DNA of 61,509 nucleotides from assembly GCA_029245065.1 (NCBI GenBank), contig JAQWQB010000018.1, positions 1 to 61,509 on the forward strand, given 5' to 3'. The DNA comes from Flavobacteriales bacterium. GTDB taxonomy: Bacteria; Bacteroidota; Bacteroidia; Flavobacteriales_D; Sanyastnellaceae. Of the stretch, positions 26,004-36,500 are shown in pieces. The notes under the pieces are model-generated. The model had not been told where the DNA came from and made no database searches. It worked only from the letters and a program-made list of their open reading frames with translations. Position numbers and translations under genes: made by a program. How positions within the stretch are numbered: position 1 is the stretch's first letter; each line of letters starts with the position of its first letter.

Positions 26004-26846
26004 ATGAAAAAGTTAATGATATTATGCGCTTGCCTCGTACTAGGAGTAGTGGCATTCGCTCAAGAGGAAACCACTCCTGACGCTAACGAAGCTAAATCAG
26101 ATACTACTCGTGTTCGTCTTGGAGACTTAGATGTTACCATTGTAGATAATGACGAAGGCGAAGAGGGCGAAGAAGGCGAAGACGAAGGGTACAGCGACTC
26201 TGAATTAAAAAGCGAATTGACACACTGGGGAGGAATTGACCTAGGAGTTAATATGCTCTTGAACAAAGACGGAGGCACAGACCTAGGTGCAGATGCTGAC
26301 TGGTTAGACATTGATGAGGCCCGTTCCCTGTCTTGGAGCTTTAACATTTACGAGCAGAAAATTAGAATCGTTAAAGACTACGTAGGGTTGATCACCGGAG
26401 TTGGAATCACGTACAATAGTTATGGACTTAAGAACAATGTTTCAGTGCTGTCGAACAGTGATAGCACCTACGCGGTGACTGTTCCTGACAGTTTGTACAC
26501 TTTTGACAAGAACAAAATTAGAACCACTTACGTGAAGGTTCCCCTCATGCTAGAATTCAATACAAGCAGTGATCCAGACCGTACATTCCACCTTGCCGCA
26601 GGAGTTGTTGGCGGTGTGAGAATTGGTTCTATCACAAAGCAAGAATTTAAGGTAGACGACGCAAAACACAAGAACCGTGTTAAAGACGACTTTAACTTTA
26701 GTCCACTGACATTGGATGCGGCAGTAAGAGTTGGATATAAAAACTTAACCCTCTTCGCAAATTACGGATTGACGCCGTTGTTTGAAGATGAGAAAGGGCC
26801 GGAAGTTTATCCGCTAACGGTAGGAGTTCAAATTCTACCGTGGTAA
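26004..26846 (+). CDS. Outer-membrane beta-barrel protein
   Basis: A 280-residue protein starting at ATG 26004 with a signal peptide (about 1-18, ending VVAFAQ), an acidic linker (GEEGEEGEDEG near 55-65) and a domain of alternating strands with aromatic girdle residues (WGGIDLGVNMLLN, YVKVPLMLEFNT, FHLAAGVVGGVRIGS, LTLDAAVRVGYKNLTLFANYGLTPLF), ending in a short strand, as in PorT/OmpA-like small barrels. Role unknown. An intrinsic terminator follows. The earlier frame start is rejected because the signal peptide starts at 26004. Confidence 0.8.
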   Translation: MKKLMILCACLVLGVVAFAQEETTPDANEAKSDTTRVRLGDLDVTIVDNDEGEEGEEGEDEGYSDSELKSELTHWGGIDLGVNMLLNKDGGTDLGADADWLDIDEARSLSWSFNIYEQKIRIVKDYVGLITGVGITYNSYGLKNNVSVLSNSDSTYAVTVPDSLYTFDKNKIRTTYVKVPLMLEFNTSSDPDRTFHLAAGVVGGVRIGSITKQEFKVDDAKHKNRVKDDFNFSPLTLDAAVRVGYKNLTLFANYGLTPLFEDEKGPEVYPLTVGVQILPW

Positions 26847-26882
26847 CGAAGCTTGAATAAGCACAAATACAGTATCAGGTGG

Positions 26883-26924
26883 TCACCCCTGGAAGAATGG
26901 CTTCTTTCAGGGGTGATTTTTTTT
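26883..26924 (+). terminator. Intrinsic terminator after the outer-membrane protein gene
   Basis: Stem TCACCCCTG / CAGGGGTGA (26883-26891, 26908-26916), with a GAAG/CTTC inner pairing, followed by eight T. It also abuts the end of the minus-strand pseudogene. Confidence 0.85.
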
Positions 26925-28624
26925 AGTTCGCGCACTCCATTCCGTATTCAGCCATCAGTAACAGCAGATCAGAGGTATTCACAAACCCGTCTTCATTGAT
27001 CTCAGCAGCACATCCAAGAATATTGAGGAAAATGCAACTTCCATCGTCCATTGTGGCATCCGGGTTGTAATTGGACGCGCTAAGTTCCATACACCCAAAA
27101 CAGGAGTCGAAATCGCAGCTGGCATCATCATCTGTTGCATGTTCGTCATAATTGCAAGCATCAGGTGAAGTACAACCGGGCACTTCGAAGGCATCACAAA
27201 TTCCGTCCAAGGTATCTTGAATGCGAATGTCTTGCGCAGGGGCATTCCCGGTATTTTGAAAACGAATAAGGAATTCTTGTTCGGTTTCTTGGAGTAACAA
27301 GTGATCATCTGTATACCCAATTGGAAAGGCTTGTTTGTCGTTGGGGTCATACGCACAGGCAATTTCCATTTCCAGTGTTTGTTCGCCGTAGGCCACTTCT
27401 TGTCCTTGATAAAACCCGGTTACACGTGCATAGCTCGCAATGTACTCTCCAATAAAGTCAACCGTTGGCGTAAGGAGGTCAACATCGTAAAAGAACATTT
27501 GCCCGGGTAGGAGGTTTTCAAAACTCATGTAAACGGTGTTGCCATTCACCGAGTCAATGGGTGTTACTTCAGCATGTCCTTGAAACAACGGATCATACTC
27601 CAGCTCAACAATACCATCTATGGCTACGTTCCCCATGTTTCGGTAGCAGATAATGTGGTTAGACCAGTCGTTGCAAAGGAATCCATTGCCGTTCGGATAA
27701 ATGTCTACAAAGACATCAAATTCTGGGAATTCTTTGGCGACACCAAACTCAAGAGTTAGGTCGGTATCGGAAAGAGGGTCGAGGGTGATAGGGTTCGAGG
27801 TGCTGGAAAATGGGAATATTGGAGTAAGCTCAACGGAGAAAGTGAGGCTTTGTGATCCGGAATGGTCAAACGAGAACTCACCATAGTCGTTGGTGAAAAG
27901 AGTGACGCCAAGGGGCTCAATCATGATTTCTTGAGATGCCAACACGAACGAAGTCATCGTTATCAAAACTTCCGTCACCATCGTTTTCGAACCAGACAAT
28001 GTTATCATCTGATAAAGAAGAGGCAATAACATCTGGATGACCATCTCCATTTAAATCAGCGGTACGCACTGAGATGGCGTTTGAAATAGACGAACTTATC
28101 ACAATTTGGTCTGAGAAATTTCCGTCACCATCATTTTCGTATCAGGCAATTTTATCGTCATCTTGAGAAGAGGAAAGTACATCGATGTCCCCATCACCAT
28201 CTAGATCATCTGCAAATACTTCCCAAGGAGCTTCAACATTCGAAGTGATTAGGATTTCGGATGAGAAGTTTCCATCTCCATCATTTTCGTACCAATCAAT
28301 TCGGTCATCTAGAAGTGATGCCCTCAGAAGATCAACGTCTCCATCTCCATCGAAATCGGCAGGAACGATTGACTCTGCCAAAGCTGCGAAAGTTGAAATT
28401 TCTACAGGGGTAAAGGAACCATCCCCATTGTTCTCGAACCAATAGAGGAACCCTTCACCGGCATAATAGGTAACAAGGTCGATGAGTCCGTCGCCATTAA
28501 AATCAGCGCAACTTACTGTGCGTGGTGATTGAAAGGAGTCGTCAGCGATGTTCTCGGGACCAAATTATTGAGCAGAAACTGAAAAGGCCAAAAGAGCCAG
28601 AAAGAGAGAAAAGAGCGTTTTCAT
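26923..28624 (-). pseudogene. Decayed FG-GAP/VCBS-repeat surface protein gene with chimeric C-terminal part
   Basis: From an ATG at 28624 the minus strand reads a signal peptide (MKTLFSLFLALLAFSVSAQ) then TAA at codon 20 (28567-28565). The same frame goes on with FG-GAP/VCBS repeats (CADFNGDGLIDLV, PADFDGDGDVDLL, DDLDGDGDIDVL, TADLNGDGHPDVI), broken by TGA at 28144-28142 where family repeats have W in 'KIAWYENDGDG'. It stops at 27917, and a different frame (up to 375 codons, ending at 26923) then encodes a DUF7619-like domain (CAYDPNDKQAFP, FLIRFQNTGNAPAQDI), two DDGSC-type cysteine repeats and a dockerin-like end (EINEDGFVNTSDLLLLMAEYG), with an abrupt join after QDTLDG. Two stops plus a frame change mean a non-functional gene, unless the assembly is wrong. 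Confidence 0.85.
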
Positions 28625-28679
28625 CGTAGTTGGTTGAAGGAGAGGTGATTAAAGATAGGGTTTCTTTACCACACATTTC

Positions 28680-29399
28680 TCAAACCTCCTGAATAGCATC
28701 CTCCTCTATCAATTCCTCACCTCTATACTTCAACAATAACTGAACTACCGCCAACACATCTTTCTTGCAGTAAATTTCAATACGATCGAGGTCGCCCTCT
28801 TCATAATAAACACGAGCTACATCGCTGCCGTCAATGTCATCTTTGGGCGTGGGGATGCCGAAGAGCTTGGTGAGCACCTTAATGGAAGTGTAATTCTTGT
28901 AGTCTCCAAACTTCCACATCTCCATGGTGTCCAAGTGGTTCACTTCCCATGGCTTTTTGCCCGAGGTGTCCAATAGAAATGGAAGGGAAATACCGTTCAC
29001 AAGCATTCTCCGAGCAATGAATGGGAAATCGAACTCCTTGCCGTTGTGAGCGCAAAGCTGGTAAGACGGACCGTGAAAATGATTGTTCAACAAGTTGGCG
29101 AACTCATGCAAGAGCTGCTTTTCATCGTGTCCGTAAAAAGAAGTAGTGCGGTACCTGCGTTCTCCCTTAGACTGACGCAAATAACCCACCGTGATGCACA
29201 CAATCTTTCCGAATTCGGCATACACACCTGCGCGCTCGTAGGAGTCTGCTAGTTCAATGTCGTCTTTCTCTCGGAAGTAACGCGACTTCGCCTCCCACAG
29301 GCCTTTCCAGTCGTCATCAAGATCGTCAAACTGCTTTTCTCCGGGCACGGTTTCGATATCCAAAAAGAGGATATTCTCAAGGTCTAAATACTTTAACAT
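28680..29399 (-). CDS. 3'-5' exonuclease, DEDDy (PolB-like) family
   Basis: A 239-residue nuclease with the DEDD core: D14-I-E16 in LFLDIETV, a second Asp in AHNGKEFDFPFIARR, and the Tyr/Asp pair in IEIYCKKDVLAVVQL. This matches the predicted PolB-like exonucleases of Bacteroidota, stand-alone proofreading-type nucleases of unknown cellular role. Third gene of a tight unit: 5 bases after the unknown 134-residue protein gene, itself 1 base after the serine hydrolase gene. Cytoplasmic. Confidence 0.87.
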   Translation of the reverse strand: MLKYLDLENILFLDIETVPGEKQFDDLDDDWKGLWEAKSRYFREKDDIELADSYERAGVYAEFGKIVCITVGYLRQSKGERRYRTTSFYGHDEKQLLHEFANLLNNHFHGPSYQLCAHNGKEFDFPFIARRMLVNGISLPFLLDTSGKKPWEVNHLDTMEMWKFGDYKNYTSIKVLTKLFGIPTPKDDIDGSDVARVYYEEGDLDRIEIYCKKDVLAVVQLLLKYRGEELIEEDAIQEV

Positions 29400-29404
29400 A
29401 GCGT

Positions 29405-29809
29405 TTATTCTTTCACCACCCCTTGCTTGTCAATGAAAGGGATAGATATAAAGTTAGCTTCTGAAACGGAACCTGGCTCAAAAACATACTTTTTATCATA
29501 GAGAACTTTGTCAACGTAGTAACTGATCCAATATTGGTTGTTCAATTCAAGCGCTTCGCCCAAAAGTGGCTCAATAACAGTGGTCGTTAATGGGTCAATT
29601 CGTTCAATAAAACGACGTAATTCTGACGTCTTGGACTCTTCACCGTCTTTTATGCCATACCCGTTGGATCGAATGAGCACATTTTCCAAGGTATCTTCCT
29701 TCAAATTGATGAGGTAGGCAGTCCATTGCTTTTCTCCCTCTTCGTTCACTTCTTCAGTAATGGCTACTGAAACGCCGTCTACTTCTGGCTGATCGATGTC
29801 TTTGATCAT
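29405..29809 (-). CDS. Conserved protein of unknown function
   Basis: A 134-residue soluble protein with no signal peptide: VSVAITEEVNEEGEKQWTAYLINLKEDTLENVLIRSNGYG, then SSELRR-like helix and IEPLLGEALELNNQYWISYYV. It looks beta-rich and well folded. I cannot name the family; its tight setting between a serine hydrolase and an exonuclease gene (1- and 5-base gaps) suggests co-expression rather than a shared reaction. Confidence 0.75.
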   Translation of the reverse strand: MIKDIDQPEVDGVSVAITEEVNEEGEKQWTAYLINLKEDTLENVLIRSNGYGIKDGEESKTSELRRFIERIDPLTTTVIEPLLGEALELNNQYWISYYVDKVLYDKKYVFEPGSVSEANFISIPFIDKQGVVKE

Positions 29810-29810
29810 C

Positions 29811-30971
29811 TTACTTCGCTGCTAATTTTTGGGCCATTTCAACCCATTTTACTAAATCCAAGCTCATTTCATCCTGACGTGCATCGTCGCGTTCATGCCC
29901 TAAGCGAACAATTACTAACTCCTCGTCGGGCACCACAACAATATACTGGCCCCTCATACCACGTGCAGAAAAATGCCAAGGCTCTACAGACCTTGGGGCC
30001 AACCACCACTGCGCTCCGTAATGGTAAACCATGTTCCCTTCCTTGTCTTGTACAGATGCTGGAGCAATGCTGAGGTCGTACCACGTTCGGCTCAAGAGCT
30101 GGGTGTTGTTCCATTTTCCTTTGTGAAGCATGAGCTTTCCAATTTTTGCAAAATCCCGCGCTGTGGCGAAGAAGGCAGAAAAAGAAATCTCGCGCCCATT
30201 TTCACAGTCAAGCGCCCAATAGGCATCGTTTTCTGCACCTATTCGTTTCCAGAAATAAATACTAAACCATTCGGCCAAGGGCTTCTTGGTTTTCCTTGCC
30301 AAAAGCTCAGAAAGAATCAGCGTATTTCCGCCCTGATATTCCCATTGTGAACCCGGATAACCAGTAACTCTGTAAGGCTCGGTTTCTTCCCACACATTGT
30401 CTCCAAAGTACGTGCGCGCTTGGTAGCCAAATGGATTGGCATAGCTCTCACCAAAATTGATGTTCGAACGCATTTGCAACAACTGTTGAATCGTAAGGCG
30501 CGCATTCTGGCCTCCTGAAAAACGCGGTAGAATCTCACTAACGGGGTCCGCAGGTTTGAACCAGTTTCTATCTGCTGCAGCTCCTATAGCCATGGAAGTG
30601 AAACTTTTCGCCATGGAAAACGAATTCGACAGCGTTGTTTTTCCACCACCTTCGCCATAATACTCATAGAGAATAGAATCTTTGTGGATGACCAAAAAAG
30701 CAGTTGTTTCCAACGACTGCATGTAGTCCAAATCTGCGTCGTCAAGCTCAACGCCTAATCTCGAAGACATTGGCCAAGCTTGGGGCTCACCCATTTCCAC
30801 TTTGCGGACATCATGGTACTCGAAGTCATCAATGTCAGGCTTTGATTTTCCCCTGAGGTACGTAGATGGAAGTCCTTCAAGAATGTGTTCATTCCCTGTC
30901 AATAGAAGCAAGGCAATGGACCCCAACACAAGGATCAATACTATAGATAAAAGCTGTTTTAATTTTTTCAT
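29811..30971 (-). CDS. Serine hydrolase, beta-lactamase class C-like, membrane-anchored
   Basis: A 386-residue protein with an N-terminal membrane anchor (residues 7-24) and a penicillin-binding/beta-lactamase class C fold: S119-M-A-K122 (S-x-x-K) in NSFSMAKSFTS, WEYQGGNTLILSELL as the Y-x-N-like region, and a WWLAP...ARGMRGQYIVVVPDEELVIVRLGHERDD end typical of 6-aminohexanoate-dimer-hydrolase relatives. Likely a periplasmic esterase or amidase; not evidence of drug resistance. First gene of a three-gene unit; divergent from the TPR gene. Confidence 0.85.
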   Translation of the reverse strand: MKKLKQLLSIVLILVLGSIALLLLTGNEHILEGLPSTYLRGKSKPDIDDFEYHDVRKVEMGEPQAWPMSSRLGVELDDADLDYMQSLETTAFLVIHKDSILYEYYGEGGGKTTLSNSFSMAKSFTSMAIGAAADRNWFKPADPVSEILPRFSGGQNARLTIQQLLQMRSNINFGESYANPFGYQARTYFGDNVWEETEPYRVTGYPGSQWEYQGGNTLILSELLARKTKKPLAEWFSIYFWKRIGAENDAYWALDCENGREISFSAFFATARDFAKIGKLMLHKGKWNNTQLLSRTWYDLSIAPASVQDKEGNMVYHYGAQWWLAPRSVEPWHFSARGMRGQYIVVVPDEELVIVRLGHERDDARQDEMSLDLVKWVEMAQKLAAK

Positions 30972-31037
30972 GACGCACCCTTCATCACGAAGGTACTATT
31001 TGATAACCTTTTCATTCGCTTTTCAGTACAAGAAATC

Positions 31038-31877
31038 ATGCGCATACTGCCTTTTACTTTTTTTCTTTTGTCCTTAACAAGTTCGTTCCAATTGTGGTCT
31101 CAATCTATTGATGAGCTTAAATTGGCTTACGCCGAAGAGCGTTTCGAATGGGTTGTTGAGCAAACAAGTGAAGCAACCACTGCTGAGGAATTCTTACTTC
31201 ATGCAGATGCACATCATAAATTAGGACAGTTTGAACAGGCCATGGAGGCCTACCAGTTGGCGGAACAAAAGGGTATGAACTCCTTCGATTTCTTCATGAA
31301 CAGAGGAATTTGCGCATTTTCGCTCGGACAGTTTGAGCAAATGAGAAATGACTTACTGGAAGCAAAGTCCATTCGAGAAGATGCGCGTATTCCGTATTAT
31401 TTTGGGGCCATGGCGTACTTGGAAGAGCAACATAAACAAGCTGCCAATTACCTAAAAGACGCCATCGACTTGGACCCTACCTACATGGAAGCCCACTACT
31501 TACTTGGCGCTGTTTATTTGGAACAAAACAAGAACTTGAGTGCTGAATTGGCCTTCATAAAATGCATTGAACTTCGTCCGGATTTTCATCAGTCGAAAAT
31601 CAACTTGGCACTGGCTTACATAGAGCAGTTCAAGTTCCAAGAAGCGTTGGAAGTTCTGGAGAGGATTATTGAAAGCGCCGAAAAGACCGCGTTAGCAGAC
31701 GCCTATTACCAACAAGGGGTTTGCCGCTATCAAATGCATGATTCAGTTGGTGCCTGTGAATCTTGGACCCAGGCCGCAGCACTCGGGGATGAAGACGCAA
31801 CAAAGCACGTGGCTACGATTTGTGAAGGGAAGCAACGAAAACTTCGTCGCCGTAAAACGGTTCACATGGAATTCTAA
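31038..31877 (+). CDS. Exported TPR-repeat protein
   Basis: A 279-residue protein with a signal peptide (about 1-20, ending FQLWSQ) and five or six tetratricopeptide repeats (e.g. EEFLLHADAHHKLGQFEQAMEAYQLA; PYYFGAMAYLEEQHKQAANYLKDAIDLDP; AHYLLGAVYLEQNKNLSAELAFIKCIELRP, quoted in part), ending in a basic tail (RKLRRRKTVHMEF). TPRs mediate protein contacts in the periplasm; partner unknown. Convergent with lipB, overlapping by 4 bases. Confidence 0.85.
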   Translation: MRILPFTFFLLSLTSSFQLWSQSIDELKLAYAEERFEWVVEQTSEATTAEEFLLHADAHHKLGQFEQAMEAYQLAEQKGMNSFDFFMNRGICAFSLGQFEQMRNDLLEAKSIREDARIPYYFGAMAYLEEQHKQAANYLKDAIDLDPTYMEAHYLLGAVYLEQNKNLSAELAFIKCIELRPDFHQSKINLALAYIEQFKFQEALEVLERIIESAEKTALADAYYQQGVCRYQMHDSVGACESWTQAAALGDEDATKHVATICEGKQRKLRRRKTVHMEF

Positions 31878-32572
31878 GACGCTACAATATCAGCGTCAAA
31901 TAAGTTGGAGAGGTGCATTTTGAGCTTCTCTTTCACTTCCGACTCATCTACCTTTTCGCCCAATTCAAAAGCCATACTGGTAACCGCTTTGTCATCTATT
32001 CCACACGGAATAATCTTGTCGAAATAGCCAAGTTCTGTATTTACGTTCAGGGCGAAACCGTGCATGGTTACCCATCTGCTGCACTTAACGCCCAACGCAG
32101 CAATTTTACGCGGGTTATCAGTTCCTTTTCCAATCCAAACTCCTGTGAGTCCGTCAATGCGGTCTCCTTCAATCTTGTACTCAGATAGCATGAGAATAAT
32201 CGCCTCTTCCAAGTAGCGTAGGTATTTGTGGATGTCTGTAAAGAATTGATCTAAATCGAAAATGGGGTAACCAACCACTTGACCCGGTCCATGATAGGTG
32301 ATGTCGCCGCCTCGGTTGATTTTGTAATAGGAAATGTCTTGTTCTTTGAGCTGGTCTTGCGAAAGCAACAAGTTCGTTTCTTCTCCACTTTTGCCCAAAG
32401 TGAAAACAGGCGGATGCTCAACAAATAGTAAGTGGTTTTTGGGTTGAGGTAAGTCTTCCCCTTTGCGAATAGCAATCTTCCGATTCACCGATTCAGCAAA
32501 CAGCTCTTCCTGGTAGTCCCAGCAAGCTTTGTAATCGAAGTGACCGAGGTCTTGAAAGTGAATTTTCCGCAC
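31874..32572 (-). CDS. lipB: Octanoyltransferase LipB
   Basis: A 232-residue enzyme that moves octanoate from acyl carrier protein to lipoate-dependent enzymes. Family marks: RGGDITYHGPGQVVGYPI, GVWIG, and GFALNVNTELGYFDKIIPCGI with the catalytic Cys and downstream Lys (DDKAVTS). It starts at GTG 32572, overlapping the stop of the isomerase gene by one base (TAGTG), so the two are co-transcribed. Confidence 0.95.
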   Translation of the reverse strand: MRKIHFQDLGHFDYKACWDYQEELFAESVNRKIAIRKGEDLPQPKNHLLFVEHPPVFTLGKSGEETNLLLSQDQLKEQDISYYKINRGGDITYHGPGQVVGYPIFDLDQFFTDIHKYLRYLEEAIILMLSEYKIEGDRIDGLTGVWIGKGTDNPRKIAALGVKCSRWVTMHGFALNVNTELGYFDKIIPCGIDDKAVTSMAFELGEKVDESEVKEKLKMHLSNLFDADIVAS

Positions 32573-33555
32573 TAGAATTTGCTCAATTCGTTCTTTAAAT
32601 AATCGATTGATGTGATGATGACAGGGTCTACATCATTGACCTCAGCCAGACGAAGCGAGAGCCAGTCTCCAAGGTTAATGAGTTGAAAAGCACACTCTTC
32701 TTTGGTTGATCCTTGTGCGTTCACTTCTATGATTTCAGCTCCTTTTGAGGCGTAAATCTCTTTGGTGATATCCATGCGCTTCGCACTTCTTGGGTTGTCA
32801 TCTGAAGTACGCAACATCACAGCAACGTAGTCTGCGTTACCACTCTCCCAGCCAACCAACTCGTTGTGGTTCATTTCAGGATAAACATGGTGCCAACACA
32901 GCAATTTTGAATTCTCATTCAATTGTTGTCTCCATCGAATGGCAACACCTTCGTTGTTCAGTTCTGAGTACAGAATGATGCGCTTTCCATTCAACTGAGA
33001 AGTCATGCTTTCTGCTTCCTTCAGGATGTCCTCTTTGTTGGAACGAAGAAAAGTTCCCATGTGCTCGAATCGGGCGAAGAAGCCTTTCGGCGCAATTCCG
33101 TACGCCTCTAACATGCGCGCCAGAGAAATGGAAGAGTATCCGAATTGTGAACGCGGAGGGTTCCCTCCGGGAATGCGAATGATGTCCAGTTCATTGGATG
33201 TGGCCAAGTCTGTTACTTCGCCCCCAGAACTGATGCAGGCAATCATAGCACCTTTGTCAAGCGCTTGCTTCATAGCACTGACCGTTTCTTCTGTATTTCC
33301 TGAATAACTGGAAATGATCACCAAAGTAGTAGCGCTAACGAATGCTGGAAGAGCGTAGTCATTGTTCACGAACACAGGAACACGAGCGGACCCTTGAATC
33401 AGTTGTGACATGATTTTACCTCCAATACCAGAACCTCCTAGTCCAGAGATAACCACATTGTGAATGGGGTTTGAAGTACCCTTGATGGTAGTTGAATGAG
33501 CATTTTTCCAAGCTGCATCCAGTTGTTCAGGAAAGGCGTTGATCAGTTCGCGCAT
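32572..33555 (-). CDS. Bifunctional phosphoglucose/phosphomannose isomerase
   Basis: A 327-residue SIS-domain protein with VVISGLGGSGIGGKIMSQL, VIISSYSGNTEETVSA and the C-terminal LINLGDWLSLRLAEVNDVDPV typical of the short archaeal/Bacteroidota bifunctional PGI/PMI, which interconverts fructose-6-phosphate with glucose-6-phosphate or mannose-6-phosphate. The ATG at 33555 (MRELINAF) is preferred to a TTG six codons upstream. Followed directly by lipB. Confidence 0.9.
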   Translation of the reverse strand: MRELINAFPEQLDAAWKNAHSTTIKGTSNPIHNVVISGLGGSGIGGKIMSQLIQGSARVPVFVNNDYALPAFVSATTLVIISSYSGNTEETVSAMKQALDKGAMIACISSGGEVTDLATSNELDIIRIPGGNPPRSQFGYSSISLARMLEAYGIAPKGFFARFEHMGTFLRSNKEDILKEAESMTSQLNGKRIILYSELNNEGVAIRWRQQLNENSKLLCWHHVYPEMNHNELVGWESGNADYVAVMLRTSDDNPRSAKRMDITKEIYASKGAEIIEVNAQGSTKEECAFQLINLGDWLSLRLAEVNDVDPVIITSIDYLKNELSKF

Positions 33556-33598
33556 GACATCAATTTTGCGCAAAGGTACAGCAGAAGAAGTTAATTCC

Positions 33599-36500
33599 TT
33601 AACGGATGATATTTACATGACCCATGATGGTCTGATAGTCGGCACTTTCAGTAGAAGTAACCTCCAATTGCCACGTATACACACCATCTGGAACGTAGTG
33701 GCCTTGGCCTTGATGATTTCCTACCCATCCTTCACCTGGGTTGGTGCTTTCGAATACGGTTTCGCCCCATCTATTGAAAATACGGAAGTGGTAATGATCG
33801 AGCAGTGCACCGCTCACCACAGGGACAAAGATTTCATTCAACCCATCACCATCTGGGGTGAATGTGTTAGGAATGAAGACACTTAAATCAGGCGTCACCT
33901 CCAATGAAATCAAAAGCGTGTCAGTACAACCAAATTCATTTGTAACTACCAATTGAACGTCGTAAACGCCATCTCCAGGGAATTCATGTTCGAAATCAGG
34001 AGTTGTGTATAACCCGCCATCAGAAGTGGTATACTCCCAGTTATCAGCGCCAATTGAAGCGTCTGTAGCATAGATGTAAGGTATGCTCGTTGTTGGTTCG
34101 TTTGGCGCATAATTGAAATCTGCCACCGGCGAAGGGTTCACCTCCACAAGGTTCGGAATTCCGTAAGTGCCTGTGCAGCCTTCTTGACTAGTTACTGTGA
34201 GTGCAATATCAAAATAGCCTGGCTCGATGGCGTCGTAAGAAGGATTTTGCTCTTGGGAGAACAACTCGCCGTTTGCCGTCCATGACCACGTCACAATGTC
34301 TCCATTGTTAATGAATGAAAGGTCTTCGAACTCAATAAGTCCGCCAGAACAAGTGGTCGTAATTGCTGCACCAAAGGAAGCAATTGGATTGTCCAATACA
34401 GTGATATCTTGCGCTGAAGAAACAGAACAACCATCTGCACTGACTGCCGTCAAAGTAATGGTATAATCTCCAGGAGAGATGTAATCAAAGTCGAAGTCTG
34501 TGCTGGTCAGAACGCTACCATCTCCCGTTTGCCATTCGTATGAATCAATGGTTGAAGCGGGGATGGTGCTTTCATTCGGTATGAAAAGCGATTCAGTATG
34601 GCAGATATCTTCGGCACTGAAAACCACTTCTGGAATTGGGAACACTTCAATGTTTTGAGACAACACCCCTTCGCACCCCTCTGTTGTAGTAACTACAAGT
34701 TCTACGGTGTAATCGCCATAAACAGAAGTGTCAAATGAATTCGGGTTTTGGTCTTCCGAAAGCAACGTTCCGTTCACGCTCCATTCCCACGATGCGATTA
34801 CCTCGCCATCGGTCGTAGAAGCATCATTTAGTTCGAATGGCTCGCCTTCGCAAACGTCCTCTACAAGGAAGTCAGCAATCGGAGTGGTAAATGCCGTCAC
34901 CTGTGTTGCAATAACTTCTGCACAACCAGCGTCAGAAGTTACCGTTAATTCCAAGTCGAAGGTACCAGGTCCATCGGGTTGAATGGTTGCGTTTGGAGAA
35001 TCATTGATGAACTGATCACCATCAAACACCCAATCCCAATCGGTAATAGTGCCTTGGTCAATGGTAGAAGTGCTTGTAAGATCTACGGCTTCTTCCCAAC
35101 AGAAATCCTCTGACTCAAATGAAACTTGTGGTTGCGGATTTACCGTAATACTTCCATTGTCTTCTTCCACACATCCATTGGCATCGGTATATACATAGGT
35201 AATGTCGTATTCACCAAAGCCCACAGACGGACTAAATTCACTCACTACCTCATCGTTCATGATATAATCTCCACCAAGAGGGCTTCCTCCTGCTAGAATA
35301 GCCAGGTCAGCAGCTTCGCACAACGGATCAAATGCAGTAAGAGCCACTTCGGGAAGTGGATTGATGTAGACCTCAGCAGCGTCTGAATTCACACAGCCTT
35401 CATCGTCTACAAAGGTGTAAACAACGGTATAACTTGTTTCATCAGTCATGCTTGGGTCGAATGAAGTAGCAACAGCCCCTTCCACGGTATACTCACCAGT
35501 AGGGCCAATAGGGAGCCCCCCATCAAGAACAACAGGGTCTGTCTCAAAACAAACCTCGGCAGGAACTGCTAACGTGACATCAGGCAATTGATTTACCACA
35601 AATGGAATGGTCTGTTCGAAAGAGCAATCCTCGTAATTTCCTGTGACAACAATATCTGTGCTGGTTGGCGCCTGCAACCAATAAGTTTCATCAACAATTG
35701 GGGTGAAAAATTCTGGGTGACTAAGCTCATAGCTCGTTGCTCCAGTGAAAGACACTTGCGTGCTGTCTCCAAAGCAAATGGCAGTAACAGGAGTGATGTC
35801 GAAGGTGAACTCTTCCACCACAATTGGCACTTCGCACTCAATAAAGAATGGGCAGCCATTTTGATCTTCCATGATCAGTGAAGGGCAATATTCGCCCGGC
35901 TCGGCATAGGTATGCGAGGTCGTCGTGTTATTATCTGGGTCACCAAACCCATCGCCAAACTCCCAGAAATAAGTGAAGGTATCATCGTCTGTATTAAACG
36001 CTTCGAATGTGGTTTGGAAAGGAGCGCAAGAGATGTCGTCTAGTCCAATTTCGAACGGACCAATGATATTGCTAAAGTTGAAAATATCTGCAACCATAGT
36101 GGTGTCGTAACAACCAAGATCATTGCAAATCACCAGTTCAACGTCGTACACACCAATAGGGTAGGTGTGGAAAGTTGAAATACCAGATCCAAATTGGTCA
36201 TCTCCAAAGCTCCACTGGGAACAAGAAATAGTTCCCTGAGAAGTGTTTTCAAATTGAACCCCAAAAAGGCAGTTGTTAATCTGACTGTCAAATGTAAACT
36301 CAGCCATTGGACTGTTAATGTTTACAAGGTCATTTTGGCAACTAGTTTGTTGACACCCTTGTGCATTTTCGGCAGTCAGGCAAACACTGTATTGACCGTT
36401 TTCGTTGTAAAAGTGAAAGGCGTCTTCATCTGTACTCACGTTCTCAGCCCCTGATGCAGGATCGCCGAAATCCCAAGAATAGGTAAGATTGTCGCCAATT

